Notes: generated by a model from the letters alone, not told the origin. Numbered from the stretch's first letter, positions 8,414-17,593 are shown. The stretch: 64,000 nucleotides of DNA from Salinicoccus sesuvii (GCF_042648145.1 NZ_JBHRWV010000007.1:124001-188000); one strand, 5' to 3'. Numbers and translations are program-made.

Positions 8414-8458
8414 CTAAACCCCCGCAAAACCGAGAAACGGTTTTGCGGGGGGTTTAGT
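8413..8458. terminator. Very strong bidirectional terminator
   Basis: Arms of about 20 bp (ACTAAACCCCCGCAAAACCG and its near-perfect complement) around a five-base AGAAA loop. The last base of the plus-strand stop codon and the complete stop codon of the minus-strand gene (8454-8456) fall in the stem, so both convergent genes end here. Confidence 0.9.
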
Positions 8459-8828
8459 CTTTTGCGTTCGATCCAAATACGCTGATGATTAGATTCTTCA
8501 AAGGTTTTATCTTATGAATTGATAGTTCCAAAGTAAAATAGGTACCTAAAAAAACTAAACCAAATTGGTTTAAAGTAATACTGGTGATTATCTCATTGAT
8601 GAATAAACCAACCATCACTACTGAAAAAAGACTGCGTATTAAAAACGAATCAATTTTTCTAGCATCGTCGGACAAATCATCAATATCAGAGGTGAAAACA
8701 ACACCCAGTATCATGACGGCAAGCGGCGCTAAAAAAGGAGGTTCTTCTGTTATATTTAAAATGACAACGAACCAAATAATAGCATAACCAATCACAAAAA
8801 AGGGTAGGCTGTTCCTGAACCACTTCAT
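8454..8828 (-). CDS. Small integral membrane protein of unknown function
   Basis: 124 residues with four predicted membrane helices (about residues 7-26, 31-48, 63-82 and 88-104) and a polar loop DIDDLSDDARKID in the middle. No family recognised. An AGGAGA site 6 bases before the ATG supports translation. It is convergent with the multidrug-export-like gene and shares its terminator. Confidence 0.6.
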   Translation of the reverse strand: MKWFRNSLPFFVIGYAIIWFVVILNITEEPPFLAPLAVMILGVVFTSDIDDLSDDARKIDSFLIRSLFSVVMVGLFINEIITSITLNQFGLVFLGTYFTLELSIHKIKPLKNLIISVFGSNAKD

Positions 8829-8852
8829 CTAATTCTCCTAAACTTATGTATA

Positions 8853-8882
8853 TAGTTGCCGGACTTTAAAGTCCGGCAACTA
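8853..8882. repeat. 30-bp perfect palindrome
   Basis: TAGTTGCCGGACTTT is followed directly by its exact complement, with no loop bases. It lies between the fdhA stop (8903) and the start of the membrane gene ending upstream at 8828. On the minus strand it is followed by TATATACAT rather than a U-run. It could therefore be a weak terminator of fdhA, a processing hairpin, or a dyad operator for the membrane gene. Confidence 0.7.
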
Positions 8883-8902
8883 CAGTGTAATACCTTAATA
8901 TG

Positions 8903-10111
8903 TTACTTCAAGTAGCCATGTGGGTCGATAACGAATTTCTTAGCAGCCCCTTTATCGAAGTCTCTATAGCCGTCTGGCGCTTCATCAAGACTGATCACAG
9001 TGGCATTAACTGCTTTGGCAATATTTGCACGGCCGGAAAGGATAGACTTCATCAGGTCACGGTTATACTTCATTGCTGGTGTCTGACCAGTAACAAATGT
9101 ATGTGCTTTTGCCCAGCCCAGTCCGAGTCGGACTTTCAATGTCCCTTGCTGTGCATCCTTATCTTCTGCGCCTGGGTCTTCTGTAACGTAAAGACCAGGG
9201 ATACCAAGCTTTCCGCCTGCTGTTGTGATGTCCATGATGCTGTTGAGTACGGCAGCTGGCTGCTCGCCCCCACCATGGCCGGATGCCTCAAATCCAACAG
9301 CATCTACAGCACAATCCACTTCGGAAGTACCCAGTATCTGTTCAATCTGTTCACCAAGGCGATCGTGCTTCGATACATTCACCGTTTCACAACCAAAGCT
9401 CTCTGCTTGCTTCAAACGATCTTCCTGAAGGTCACCGACGATAACTCTCGAAGCACCTAGCAGTTGCGCTGAGTGTGCAGCAGCAAGTCCGACTGGCCCT
9501 GCGCCAGCAATATACACAGTCGAACCTGTTTTTACGCCTGCTGTGTACGCACCGTGATATCCTGTTGGGAAGATGTCGGAAAGCATGGTCAGATCAAGCA
9601 CTTTCTCCATGGCCATTTCGCGATCTGGGAAAACCAGTAGCTGGAAATCTGCATATGGCACCATCACGTACTCGGATTGGCCGCCTACCCAGCCACCCAT
9701 GTCAACGTATCCATACGCCGCACCTGCACGCTCAGGGTTCGTGTTTAGACAAATATGAGTTTTCTGTTCCTGACACATGACACATCGGCCACATGCAATA
9801 TTGAACGGTACAGAGGCAATATCTCCCTTTTTAACAAATTCCACATCTCTACCGACTTCAATAACTTCTCCAAGGATCTCATGACCGAGTACCAATCCTT
9901 CTGGTGCTGTCGTCCGTCCCCTAACCATGTGTTGGTCACTTCCGCAAATATTGGTTGTAATGACTTTAAGAATGACGCCATGTTCACATTTACGACCAAC
10001 ATTCGATTCCGGAACCCCCGGTCCTGCTTTAAGCACGAGATCTGGATACTCGATGTCCCTTACTTCAACGCTACCTGCTCCAGTGTAAACTACTCCACGA
10101 TTCCCTTGCAT
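8903..10111 (-). CDS. fdhA: Glutathione-independent formaldehyde dehydrogenase (zinc, NAD-dependent)
   Basis: This 402-residue zinc-containing medium-chain dehydrogenase resembles Pseudomonas-type formaldehyde dismutase/dehydrogenase, which oxidises formaldehyde to formate with a tightly bound NAD and no thiol cofactor. Catalytic zinc ligands are seen in NICGSDQH and LGHEILGEV. The structural zinc loop has the pattern C-x2-C-x2-C-x7-C (ACGRCVMC...C, residues 108-122). The Rossmann motif is YIAGAGPVGLAAAHSA near residue 195. It has its own promoter and sits alone. The role is probably aldehyde detoxification; the exact substrate is inferred. Confidence 0.88.
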   Translation of the reverse strand: MQGNRGVVYTGAGSVEVRDIEYPDLVLKAGPGVPESNVGRKCEHGVILKVITTNICGSDQHMVRGRTTAPEGLVLGHEILGEVIEVGRDVEFVKKGDIASVPFNIACGRCVMCQEQKTHICLNTNPERAGAAYGYVDMGGWVGGQSEYVMVPYADFQLLVFPDREMAMEKVLDLTMLSDIFPTGYHGAYTAGVKTGSTVYIAGAGPVGLAAAHSAQLLGASRVIVGDLQEDRLKQAESFGCETVNVSKHDRLGEQIEQILGTSEVDCAVDAVGFEASGHGGGEQPAAVLNSIMDITTAGGKLGIPGLYVTEDPGAEDKDAQQGTLKVRLGLGWAKAHTFVTGQTPAMKYNRDLMKSILSGRANIAKAVNATVISLDEAPDGYRDFDKGAAKKFVIDPHGYLK

Positions 10112-10263
10112 TTTACCCCTCCTGTTGATGTTGTTTTCTTACGGTTTCAAAATTGTCTCTAACTGCATTTGATGTGGCAAGTTCAAAGCCGCTTAATAGT
10201 GAGTCTCCTTTACTGAATGCGCCGAATCATATAAATTAATATGTAAGCGTATTCTTAACCACC

Positions 10264-10292
10264 ATATTATACCTTCCAGAATTTTCAGTCAA
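10264..10292 (-). promoter_or_regulatory. Sigma-A promoter of fdhA
   Basis: On the minus strand, TTGACT (10287-10292) is separated by 17 bases from TAATAT (10264-10269). The distance to the fdhA start leaves an untranslated leader of about 145 bases, in which I see no known riboswitch. Confidence 0.65.
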
Positions 10293-10315
10293 TGCATTTA
10301 GTAGTATCTGTAAAA

Positions 10316-11062
10316 TTAATTTAAAGTTTTATCTATTTTGACAGGAATCAGAATGAAACCATCTTGTTCGTCACCGTATATGTTCACTCCGGATTGCTTT
10401 TTATATATAGTATACATTCCATATGCACAAAGAAATGCATCGATCTTATCTTCTAAATGTTTGTGCAATCTACGCGTATAGCCCTTTTCTTCCCTAGAGA
10501 GCTTAGTCATAAGTCCTCTAACTTCACCAGCGTCCTCTATCCGACTGAACCGTTCAATCAGTCGTTCCATTTCTTCACAGGACTCTTTAAAAGATACCCT
10601 TCTCTTCTTTTTATATCTGATTGGAAACATGTCCGGGAAAAGTCCACAACATATCCCGGTTGGGAACGTTTCTACAATATTTGTTTCGTTATGTCTGTAA
10701 CCAATCTCTACTTCCGGCAAGACGCTCTTAATTTCATTTGTGAGTATTTCACCGCGAATATCACCAAAACGCTTTGTAAGAAAACTTCTACTCGAGTTGA
10801 AAGCGAACAGTCTGTGGCCATTTATTCTGGCACGCATCAAGGCACTTTCAGCCCCTCTTCCACCTGTCACGTTATTGACGATAAGTGGAGCATCTATTGC
10901 TATAGTCATAGGTTCCCCTCGGTATGCCATTATGATATCGGTGATATCCGTGTTACTGAAAACAGCGGCATCCAATCGCTCGACTTCCCCGGATTCATTA
11001 AGTACGCATATACCTGACTCATTCTTATAGGTCCAAGCAAGATCGATTCCGATGAATTTCAT
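10316..11062 (-). CDS. DUF429 family protein (predicted RNase H-like nuclease)
   Basis: The 248-residue protein starts MKFIGIDLAWTYKNESG and has IAIDAPLIV near residue 60. The two aspartates fit the RNase H-like fold assigned to DUF429 (COG4923). The middle part carries ETFPTGICCGLFP and the C-terminal part EDKIDAFLCAYG, also typical. No activity is established for the family. The start at 11062 has GGGAGG 8 bases upstream; the longer frame to 11095 lacks a site. It may be co-transcribed with nothing: fdhA downstream has its own promoter in the spacer. Confidence 0.75.
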   Translation of the reverse strand: MKFIGIDLAWTYKNESGICVLNESGEVERLDAAVFSNTDITDIIMAYRGEPMTIAIDAPLIVNNVTGGRGAESALMRARINGHRLFAFNSSRSFLTKRFGDIRGEILTNEIKSVLPEVEIGYRHNETNIVETFPTGICCGLFPDMFPIRYKKKRRVSFKESCEEMERLIERFSRIEDAGEVRGLMTKLSREEKGYTRRLHKHLEDKIDAFLCAYGMYTIYKKQSGVNIYGDEQDGFILIPVKIDKTLN

Positions 11063-11235
11063 AGTTATTCCTCCCTGCTTATATTTTATATGCATCCTTT
11101 ACAAAGTTACTGAAATACTATAGCATATTTATATATTATATTGATTACATATGCATTTATCAGATTAGTCATTATAATTTAATTTCGAATAATGATTTGG
11201 AGCTAATATTTTCTAAATGGAAAGATGTGTTCATT

Positions 11236-12240
11236 ATGAAAAGAATCATTTATCTTTTACTTGCGATGACGACGATACTCGCTGCATGCGGCCGCCCGAA
11301 TGCCGATGAATCTTCAGGCAAAACCATCATACGTATGGCCTATCTCGTTTCTCCAAGCCATTCCTCCCATATCGTCGCGGAAAAATTCGTTGAACAAGTG
11401 GAGCAAGAATCAGGTGGCAGGCTTGAGGTCGAACTATATCCAAGTGGCTCACTCTTCCCTTCTGACCGTGAAGCGGTCGAAGCTGTCCAGCTTGGCAACG
11501 TGGAGATGACGATACCAGCACTTGCAGTGGTTTCTTCATTTAATCAGAATTTTATGCTACTCGATTTACCGTTCCTTTTTGATAGCCACGAAGAGGCCTA
11601 TAAAGTTCTAGACGGTGAATTTGGTCAGAGTCTACTGGATGATTTGCAGGAAGATAACTTGAAAGGTCTTGTTTTTGCAGAAAATGGATTTCGCCATATC
11701 ACAAACAATGAGCGGCCAATACATACACCATCTGATCTTGAAGGACTGAAGTTTAGGACGCTTGAAAGTCCGGTACAGACCGACATATTTAAAGCATTTG
11801 GTGCCAATGCTTCACCTTTTGCTTTCGGAGAGATGTACACTGCACTTCAGCAAGGTACCTATGATGCAATGGAGGGGCCCATTTCACTCTACTACACAAG
11901 CAACCTGTATGAAGTACAAGACTATATGACACTAAGTGATCACTATTATATGCCGACAGCCTTACTTATGAACAATGACTTCTATCAGGAGTTGCCTGAA
12001 GACTTGCAAGAGGTCGTCATGGAGGCTTCCATCATGTTCCGGGATGAGCAGCGCCAATTGGCGCGCGAGCAAGATGAGGAGTATTTGCAAGTACTAAAAG
12101 ATGAAGGCGTCCAGGTGAATGAACTTACCGATGAGCAACGTCAGGCATTTGTCGAAGCGGCTGAACCTGTACTAGAAAAGTACGATGAGAAACTCGGCAA
12201 CAATCTATTAGATGAACTATTCGAAGCTAAAGATGAATAG
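11236..12240 (+). CDS. dctP: TRAP transporter solute-binding lipoprotein (DctP)
   Basis: The product of 334 residues begins with a lipoprotein signal peptide (MKRIIYLLLAMTTILAACG, lipobox LAAC). It is thus an extracytoplasmic binding protein anchored to the membrane. The body is DctP-like, with FRTLESPVQTDIFKAFGA near residue 170. The arginine there binds the carboxylate of organic-acid ligands in this family. The two permease genes follow at once, completing a sodium-driven TRAP system. The ligand is likely a C4-dicarboxylate or sugar acid but cannot be fixed from sequence. The upstream in-frame start at 11197 lacks a ribosome site. Confidence 0.9.
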   Translation: MKRIIYLLLAMTTILAACGRPNADESSGKTIIRMAYLVSPSHSSHIVAEKFVEQVEQESGGRLEVELYPSGSLFPSDREAVEAVQLGNVEMTIPALAVVSSFNQNFMLLDLPFLFDSHEEAYKVLDGEFGQSLLDDLQEDNLKGLVFAENGFRHITNNERPIHTPSDLEGLKFRTLESPVQTDIFKAFGANASPFAFGEMYTALQQGTYDAMEGPISLYYTSNLYEVQDYMTLSDHYYMPTALLMNNDFYQELPEDLQEVVMEASIMFRDEQRQLAREQDEEYLQVLKDEGVQVNELTDEQRQAFVEAAEPVLEKYDEKLGNNLLDELFEAKDE

Positions 12241-12275
12241 ATTGTTCGAGTAGCATCCACAAAAGGAGCATGACA

Positions 12276-12764
12276 ATGATTAAAAAGATGAATCGAATTG
12301 AGGAAGGGTTCCTTATCGGTACCCTCATCCTGATGGTGGCGCTTATTTTCGGACAAGTGATCGGTCGGTATATCTTCCAAAGTGCGCCAAGTTGGACCGA
12401 GGAAGCAGCAAGGTACGTCCACATCTTCCAAGTGTGGATTGGTGCTGGCTATGCAGTGAAGCTACGGGAGCATATTAAAGTGACTGCGTTCATCGATCTG
12501 TTCAAAGGTACAACAAGAAAAATTATCGACATGTTAGCACTTGTTATATGGTTTTTACTGGTCTTATTTGTCGCGATTTTCGGCACACAGCTTGTATTGA
12601 CGACATTGCAGTATGGACAAGTCACCCCTGCCACGCAGATCCCGTTCTGGCTGCCCTATCTTGCTGTACCACTCGGTGCATTGAGCATGATGGTGAGACT
12701 TGTGCAACAAATGATCGATATTTACAGGAAAGACTACGATTCTTCTGAGGAGGCAGTACAATGA
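12276..12764 (+). CDS. dctQ: TRAP transporter small permease (DctQ)
   Basis: The 162-residue four-helix protein has the DctQ signature W-x-EEAARY (PSWTEEAARYVHIFQVWIGA, around residue 42) and a KLREHIKVT turn. It is the small membrane subunit that pairs with DctM. The ATG at 12276 is preferred to that at 12270 because AAGGAG then has 7-base spacing. Its last four bases overlap the dctM start. Confidence 0.92.
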   Translation: MIKKMNRIEEGFLIGTLILMVALIFGQVIGRYIFQSAPSWTEEAARYVHIFQVWIGAGYAVKLREHIKVTAFIDLFKGTTRKIIDMLALVIWFLLVLFVAIFGTQLVLTTLQYGQVTPATQIPFWLPYLAVPLGALSMMVRLVQQMIDIYRKDYDSSEEAVQ

Positions 12765-14047
12765 CGGTATTGATTTTATTTGGTGTTTTCATCATCTGTT
12801 TCCTTATTGGTGTACCGATTGCTATTTCTCTTGGAGTTTCTGCGTTGGCAGCTATCTGGTTCGGCACTGATCTACCAATCAATCTCATTGCACAGAAAGC
12901 CTTTACTTCTCTCGACTCCTTTCCACTGCTAGCCATCCCTTTCTTTATACTGGCTGGTGTACTGATGGGCAAAGGTGGCATATCTAAAAGGTTGTTGGAT
13001 CTTGCCTCTACGCTTGTCGGGTGGATGACCGGTGGATTGTCTCTCGTCACTATCGTTGCATGCATGTTCTTTGCAGCCATCGCCGGCTCAGGTCCAGCTA
13101 CAGTGGCAGCAATCGGGGGGTTCATGATTCCCGCTATGGTTGCCAAAAATTATGATCAAGGGTTCTCCGCCGCTGTGCCTGCTACTGCAGGTTCAATTGG
13201 TGTCATCATTCCTCCCAGCATTCCACTTGTATTGTACGGAGCGGTGGGTAATGTTTCTGTAGGGGCGCTTTTTATGGCAGGCATCTTACCTGGCTTGCTA
13301 GTAGGTGTGGCAATCATGCTGACTGCGTACTTCATATCCAAAGCAAAAGGATATAAGCCTTCCGAAAAAACCCAATCCTTTCATTTCAAAGATGTTCTCA
13401 AAGCATTGAATGAAGCAAAATGGGCATTGCTCATTCCGATTATCATACTCGGTGGCATTTATGGCGGAATATTCACTCCGACAGAAGCAGCCGTCACAGC
13501 TGTCGTCTACGCTCTGATTGTCGGTATTTTTATACATAAAGAGCTTGATTTTAAATCTGTATACGAAGGTTTTATGGAAACGATTATCATCAATGCAACA
13601 ACAATGATCATCATCAGCTTCTCCGTATCGTTTGCATTCTTTATGACACTTGAGCAAATACCGAGCAGTATCGCAACGTTCTTGACAGACTTATCATCTA
13701 ATCCATTTATCATCCTGTCTGTCGTCCTTTTGTTCCTACTCGTCGTCGGGATGTTTATCGATACAATATCAGCACTCGTCGTACTTACACCAATCTTGCT
13801 GCCTGTGGTTACTGCAGTTGGAGTCGACCCAGTCCACTTCGGCATCATTCTTGTCGTTGCTCTCGCAATTGGGTTTGTTACACCGCCGCTTGGTGTCAAT
13901 CTGTTCGTCGCTTCAAGTGTCGGTAAAGTTCAAATAGAGAAGACGACAGTCGCGGTGATTCCTTTCATCATCGTCATGATTATTTGTCTCATACTGATTG
14001 CATTCGTACCGCAGTTATCAATGTGGATGGCTGCTCTAGCACAATAA
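12761..14047 (+). CDS. dctM: TRAP transporter large permease (DctM)
   Basis: The 428-residue membrane protein has about 12 helices and is the sodium-coupled translocation subunit. Typical motifs are FFILAGVLMGKGGISKRL (residues 65-82), FFAAIAGSGPATVAAIG (residues 104-120) and a C-terminal VTPPLGVNLFVAS. The start ATG overlaps the dctQ stop (ATGA) and is preceded by GAGGAGG inside dctQ, giving tight coupling. The three TRAP genes form one operon ending in a strong hairpin. No regulator is adjacent. Confidence 0.93.
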   Translation: MTVLILFGVFIICFLIGVPIAISLGVSALAAIWFGTDLPINLIAQKAFTSLDSFPLLAIPFFILAGVLMGKGGISKRLLDLASTLVGWMTGGLSLVTIVACMFFAAIAGSGPATVAAIGGFMIPAMVAKNYDQGFSAAVPATAGSIGVIIPPSIPLVLYGAVGNVSVGALFMAGILPGLLVGVAIMLTAYFISKAKGYKPSEKTQSFHFKDVLKALNEAKWALLIPIIILGGIYGGIFTPTEAAVTAVVYALIVGIFIHKELDFKSVYEGFMETIIINATTMIIISFSVSFAFFMTLEQIPSSIATFLTDLSSNPFIILSVVLLFLLVVGMFIDTISALVVLTPILLPVVTAVGVDPVHFGIILVVALAIGFVTPPLGVNLFVASSVGKVQIEKTTVAVIPFIIVMIICLILIAFVPQLSMWMAALAQ

Positions 14048-14074
14048 ATCTCGCTACGACTAATCATGCTTCAT

Positions 14075-14118
14075 AAAAAATGACTCTCTTCATCCATAGA
14101 GGTGAAGAGAGTCATTTT
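14075..14118. terminator. Bidirectional terminator of the TRAP operon and the convergent lipoprotein gene
   Basis: Arms AAAATGACTCTCTTCA (14077-14092) and TGAAGAGAGTCATTTT (14103-14118) form a 16-bp stem. A-runs on the left and T-runs on the right make it work in both directions. Confidence 0.88.
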
Positions 14119-14168
14119 GCATTTAAAACGTACTACCCTTTTACCAGTCACTCATATATTCGATTGCT

Positions 14169-14618
14169 TCAACGCCCCGTGTGAAGGCCTATATATTCAC
14201 CCAAAAAGAAATTATTGCCTATACTATTGTACTGGCCAGTCTCGATTTTCAATTCGGAAATGGTACCAGTATATAGATTCTCATTCTGATCGTGCTCTGT
14301 TACATCACTAATGCTTAACACTAACGCTTCTTCGTTGGTCTCGCTCTCTAGCTGCATACTAAGTATGTTATTTTCGAATGTATACTTACCTTTAAAAAGC
14401 TCTGCACCTGATTTTACCTCAACATTATCGGACGATTTAAACTCAAGTTCCAAGGCTGAATATAGATTGAAATTATCTGTTGCAACGTCTTCAGGGGAAA
14501 TATCGGGACTCCATGAAAAAACTTTGAAATTCTGTCCTTCCAATTCACTACTGTTATTTGAACAACCTCCGAGTATGATCATGAAAATAACCAGTAAACT
14601 TAATAGCTTGATTTTCAT
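14169..14618 (-). CDS. Small lipoprotein, paralogue of the one at 22758
   Basis: A 149-residue secreted lipoprotein: MKIKLLSLLVIFMIILGGCS gives a short signal with lipobox LGGC. The mature part has a GKYTFENNILSMQL segment that parallels GKYSLGENVLDMSL of the gene at 22758, and both then run into an acidic, strand-rich tail. I do not recognise a named family. An AAAGGAGGT site fixes the start; the longer frame to 14675 is not used. The role is unknown and the location is the outer face of the membrane. Confidence 0.65.
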   Translation of the reverse strand: MKIKLLSLLVIFMIILGGCSNNSSELEGQNFKVFSWSPDISPEDVATDNFNLYSALELEFKSSDNVEVKSGAELFKGKYTFENNILSMQLESETNEEALVLSISDVTEHDQNENLYTGTISELKIETGQYNSIGNNFFLGEYIGLHTGR

Positions 14619-14799
14619 ATGCACTACCTCCTTTATACCAAGTATATAAAGAAAAACAAGATAGATATACAACATTTAAAATTGTCCCATGCACATATCA
14701 ATAGTGTTTTACAACACATCTACATTAAAGATACATTTAGAACATATACTTTTGATATAATGCATGGTCTACCTGAATCCTCAAGAGTCTTTAAAGATT

Positions 14800-15567
14800 T
14801 TATATATCATTTAAAAAATCATTAAAGATGATGACATTGGCTTCACCCGATTCCTCGATAAACTGTTTTAGCAAATATACATGTGCTGCGCCAATGAGAA
14901 GGAGGACCTTTTCATTTCCAGAGTGAATAATGTCCACCACGTTTTTGTATAAAGTCAAATTGCGCTGATACCACCACCGCAACCAGTCTATACCAACGTA
15001 TTCCTCTCCTTCACCAATTTGTGCAAGATTCATATATCCTCTATGCTCACGATTTTGGTATGTGGGGTCGTTGATAAGCTGTAGATTATCTAAAATGCTG
15101 TTATCCGAACGGATCGGATTGTCATTAAATACTTTCATCACACTATCGAACTTATCTTTTTGATATTCTTTTGCCCATTCGGCAACGTCTCCGATTCCTC
15201 TGTTTCCAACGGACTCCATCCAGTCCAAAGCATGAATGTTAGAGTGTCCAAGTTGCTTTCCTAATCTGAACATAACTTGATGAACTTCATTCCTTTCGAA
15301 ATTATCTCCATATTTTAAGTACTCTTGGTATTCCTTATTCAATGCTTCGTTCCTATCTTTAGTGATTTCTACCGCGAGTGCTGAAGGACTAAATTGCGCA
15401 AGTATTGAAACCAGTTCTTTAATCTGTTCCTCATCACTCTGAATATCGACTGCCGTGCTACTATCCACTAGGTCCCCACCTTTTGTGAAATGGAAAGTTC
15501 CTACAATGAGTACCTCTGGCTTCGACTGTTTCTTATCCTTTTCTAAATTATTATCTCTGTTATCCAT
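14800..15567 (-). CDS. DUF5694 protein (TraB/EreA-like fold, function unknown)
   Basis: About 255 residues. It begins, after a charged lead, with PEVLIVGTFHFTKGGDL, and has SALAVEITKDRNEALN, then a distal LLIGAAHVYLLKQFIEESG. The GTFHF...E...GAAH pattern of histidines and glutamate is shared by the TraB/PrgY and erythromycin-esterase-like group into which DUF5694 falls, suggesting a metal-dependent hydrolase. The true function is unknown. The ATG at 15567 has AGAGGGG at good spacing. Confidence 0.7.
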   Translation of the reverse strand: MDNRDNNLEKDKKQSKPEVLIVGTFHFTKGGDLVDSSTAVDIQSDEEQIKELVSILAQFSPSALAVEITKDRNEALNKEYQEYLKYGDNFERNEVHQVMFRLGKQLGHSNIHALDWMESVGNRGIGDVAEWAKEYQKDKFDSVMKVFNDNPIRSDNSILDNLQLINDPTYQNREHRGYMNLAQIGEGEEYVGIDWLRWWYQRNLTLYKNVVDIIHSGNEKVLLLIGAAHVYLLKQFIEESGEANVIIFNDFLNDI

Positions 15568-15707
15568 TCGTACCCCTCTTTTAATCTTTGTTAATATCGA
15601 TTCTATCATAATATTCCAATAACTTTATTGAAATATATAGAAGGAATGGTAGGATTATATAATATGTATAACAATTCTATGCAAGTTTAAAACATGGAGG
15701 AAAATTA

Positions 15708-16337
15708 ATGCTGAACAATGAAGGTTTTGACTTATGGGCAAACGACTACGATAGAACGGTACAAATTAGTTCGCAAGACGATTCATATCCTTTTGCTGGC
15801 TATAAAGAAATAATGAATATGATATTCCAAGAGATAATGAAGAAAGAACATGCAAAAATACTTGATATCGGTATTGGAACAGGGGTACTCTCAACCCGAT
15901 TATATGAGCATGGTCATGATATTGATGGCATTGATTTTTCTAGGGAGATGCTATCAATTGCACAACCAAAAATGGAAGATGCTAATCTGATTGAATGGAA
16001 TATTGCCAAAGGACTGCCTGCTGAAATCAACCGCAATAGCTACGACTTCATCATTAGTACTTATACACTGCACCACTTTGACGATGAAGAAAAGATAGAC
16101 ATTCTCAAGCGTCTACTGGCACGACTCAAAGATAATGGAAAAATACTGATTGGGGATATCTCTTTTGAGGACAGAGAAAGTCATGATGCCTGTCGTCTCG
16201 ATAACGACCGTATTTGGGATACTGATGAGTACTATTTTATCAATGGTGAGCTTGATCCGGACCTGTCCTCCATCAGCAATTATCATTACCACCAAATTTC
16301 TCATTGCGGTGGCCTATACATCATCGACAATCTTTAG
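15708..16337 (+). CDS. Class I SAM-dependent methyltransferase
   Basis: The 209-residue Rossmann-fold protein has ILDIGIGTGVLSTRLYE (motif I, near residue 48), IDGIDFSREML (motif II), ISTYTLHHFDDEEK (motif IV, about residue 110) and ILIGDISFED. This is the layout of YrrT-like small-molecule methyltransferases. The acceptor is unknown. An excellent TGGAGGA site precedes the ATG. The small membrane gene at 16352 follows after only 14 bases, so the two are likely co-transcribed. Confidence 0.82.
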   Translation: MLNNEGFDLWANDYDRTVQISSQDDSYPFAGYKEIMNMIFQEIMKKEHAKILDIGIGTGVLSTRLYEHGHDIDGIDFSREMLSIAQPKMEDANLIEWNIAKGLPAEINRNSYDFIISTYTLHHFDDEEKIDILKRLLARLKDNGKILIGDISFEDRESHDACRLDNDRIWDTDEYYFINGELDPDLSSISNYHYHQISHCGGLYIIDNL

Positions 16338-16351
16338 AAAGGAAATTGTAA

Positions 16352-16771
16352 ATGACTGTTAAAATTTTAAGAAGAACCAGTTGGGCGGGATCACTAATGC
16401 CTATTAATATAATGTTAGATGGAACAAAGGTAAGTGCAGTGGAAACAAAAGAAGAAGTAGAAATTGAAGTGCCTAGCAATGAAATGACATTGCATGCAAC
16501 CCAATACGGCATTTCCAGCAATAAAGTTTTAGTCGATGATGGAGATATACTTGTAATCAAAACTTCAGTCACGAGCCATATCATAATGTGCGCTTTCTTC
16601 TTTCTTTTGATTATAACTAGCATATTCTCGAACATTGTACTTGAAAACATTTGGTTATATATTGGGATTGTCTTAACTTTATTGTTGCTTATGCTTAGCC
16701 TTGATCAATATTCTTTGGAAATAATAGATAAGACAGAGTGGAAAAGAAATGCAGATAGACTTATAAAGTAA
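16352..16771 (+). CDS. Small beta-domain/two-TM membrane protein, paralogue of the gene at 20062
   Basis: 139 residues. The first 80 alternate polar and hydrophobic residues as in a beta-sandwich and carry MPINIMLDGTKV and VDDGDILVIKTS. Two transmembrane helices follow (about residues 82-103 and 107-128), then a short basic tail. The protein at 20062 has the same plan, with LPIRIRIDGKRV and VNDGDYVEIRSS at matching positions. No family recognised. It sits 14 bases after the methyltransferase gene and has its own AAAGGA site. Confidence 0.68.
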   Translation: MTVKILRRTSWAGSLMPINIMLDGTKVSAVETKEEVEIEVPSNEMTLHATQYGISSNKVLVDDGDILVIKTSVTSHIIMCAFFFLLIITSIFSNIVLENIWLYIGIVLTLLLLMLSLDQYSLEIIDKTEWKRNADRLIK

Positions 16772-16775
16772 TTAT

Positions 16776-17177
16776 TCACTCACTATAAGCTTTGTACCAG
16801 TGATGCGGTTGTAATTCGCCAAGTGTTTTGTAGATGAGTGCATTACTTGGGTTGGTTACAGCTGCCTTCACGTCTTCACCCCAGTAGAATAGCCGCTCCT
16901 GACAAACACCGCACGGCGATAGAATCGTAAATTCGGAAGATTCGTCTTCTCTAGCAACACAAATTGTGTGAGTAACCTTCGTATTGAGTTTATGCGCTTC
17001 AATAATCGCCCCTGTTTCAATACATAGCTCAGTCGAAGCAACAAGCACCTCAGGGGCTACACTCGTTAGAATTTCTCCATCCTCTGTATACATTGCCGCA
17101 GCTCCACCCCACCCTTTAGGATATCTTCTTACAATCAAATCTATTGCCGCTTGATATAGATCGTTCTCGATGCTCAT
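16776..17177 (-). CDS. Cytidine deaminase-like zinc enzyme
   Basis: The 133-residue protein has the deaminase zinc site: TELCIETGAI (first Cys ligand plus proton-shuttle Glu in the C-x-E pattern) and SPCGVCQERL (two Cys ligands). This three-cysteine arrangement is that of tetrameric cytidine deaminases and blasticidin-S deaminases. It differs from housekeeping Cdd in the GWGGAAAMYTEDGEILTS N-terminus. It probably deaminates a nucleoside or related compound. It is convergent with the small membrane gene, with only 4 bases between. Confidence 0.78.
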   Translation of the reverse strand: MSIENDLYQAAIDLIVRRYPKGWGGAAAMYTEDGEILTSVAPEVLVASTELCIETGAIIEAHKLNTKVTHTICVAREDESSEFTILSPCGVCQERLFYWGEDVKAAVTNPSNALIYKTLGELQPHHWYKAYSE

Positions 17178-17326
17178 CTAAATTCCTCCTAAATTGTTAT
17201 TGATAAATATCACTTTGTTTTAATCAACTTATCAAAGACTAAGCGACAAAGCACCAACGTATAAATTTATATAAGACTGAAATTTGCCACTCTCTGATAA
17301 AAAAATTGTAATCACAATGATGTATT

Positions 17327-17358
17327 GTAAAGTTTACTTGACGTAAAACAAACTTTAC
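17327..17358 (+). promoter_or_regulatory. Operator-like inverted repeat upstream of the XRE regulator
   Basis: GTAAAGTTT (17327-17335) and AAACTTTAC (17350-17358) are perfect inverted arms. Between them lies TTGACG, a possible -35 box. Placement just upstream of a small XRE gene suggests autoregulation by the encoded protein. Confidence 0.6.
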
Positions 17359-17386
17359 CTTAGTCTTTACTCAGAGGTGGATGCAT

Positions 17387-17593
17387 ATGAAAAACCGTGT
17401 CTCTGAGCTTAGAAAACAATATGGATACTCCCAAGATCATCTAGCTGAGAAATTGGGGGTTTCAAGGCAGACAATTATATCTATTGAAAAAGGCAGGTAC
17501 AATCCTTCTCTGCCCTTGGCGATGATCTTAGCAGAATTTTTTAAAACGCCCGTAGAAACGATTTTTACCCTCGAAGAAAACGACTATAAGTAA
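17387..17593 (+). CDS. XRE-family helix-turn-helix regulator
   Basis: A 68-residue single HTH_3 domain: YSQDHLAEKLGVSRQTI forms the helix-turn-helix, followed by SIEKGRYNPSLPLAMIL, and the PVETIF end is typical of the YozG/YgzD group. These tiny repressors usually regulate an adjacent membrane gene, which is the case here. The ATG at 17387 is chosen because AGAGGTGG ends 6 bases upstream; the ATG at 17381 would be too close to it. Confidence 0.88.
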   Translation: MKNRVSELRKQYGYSQDHLAEKLGVSRQTIISIEKGRYNPSLPLAMILAEFFKTPVETIFTLEENDYK

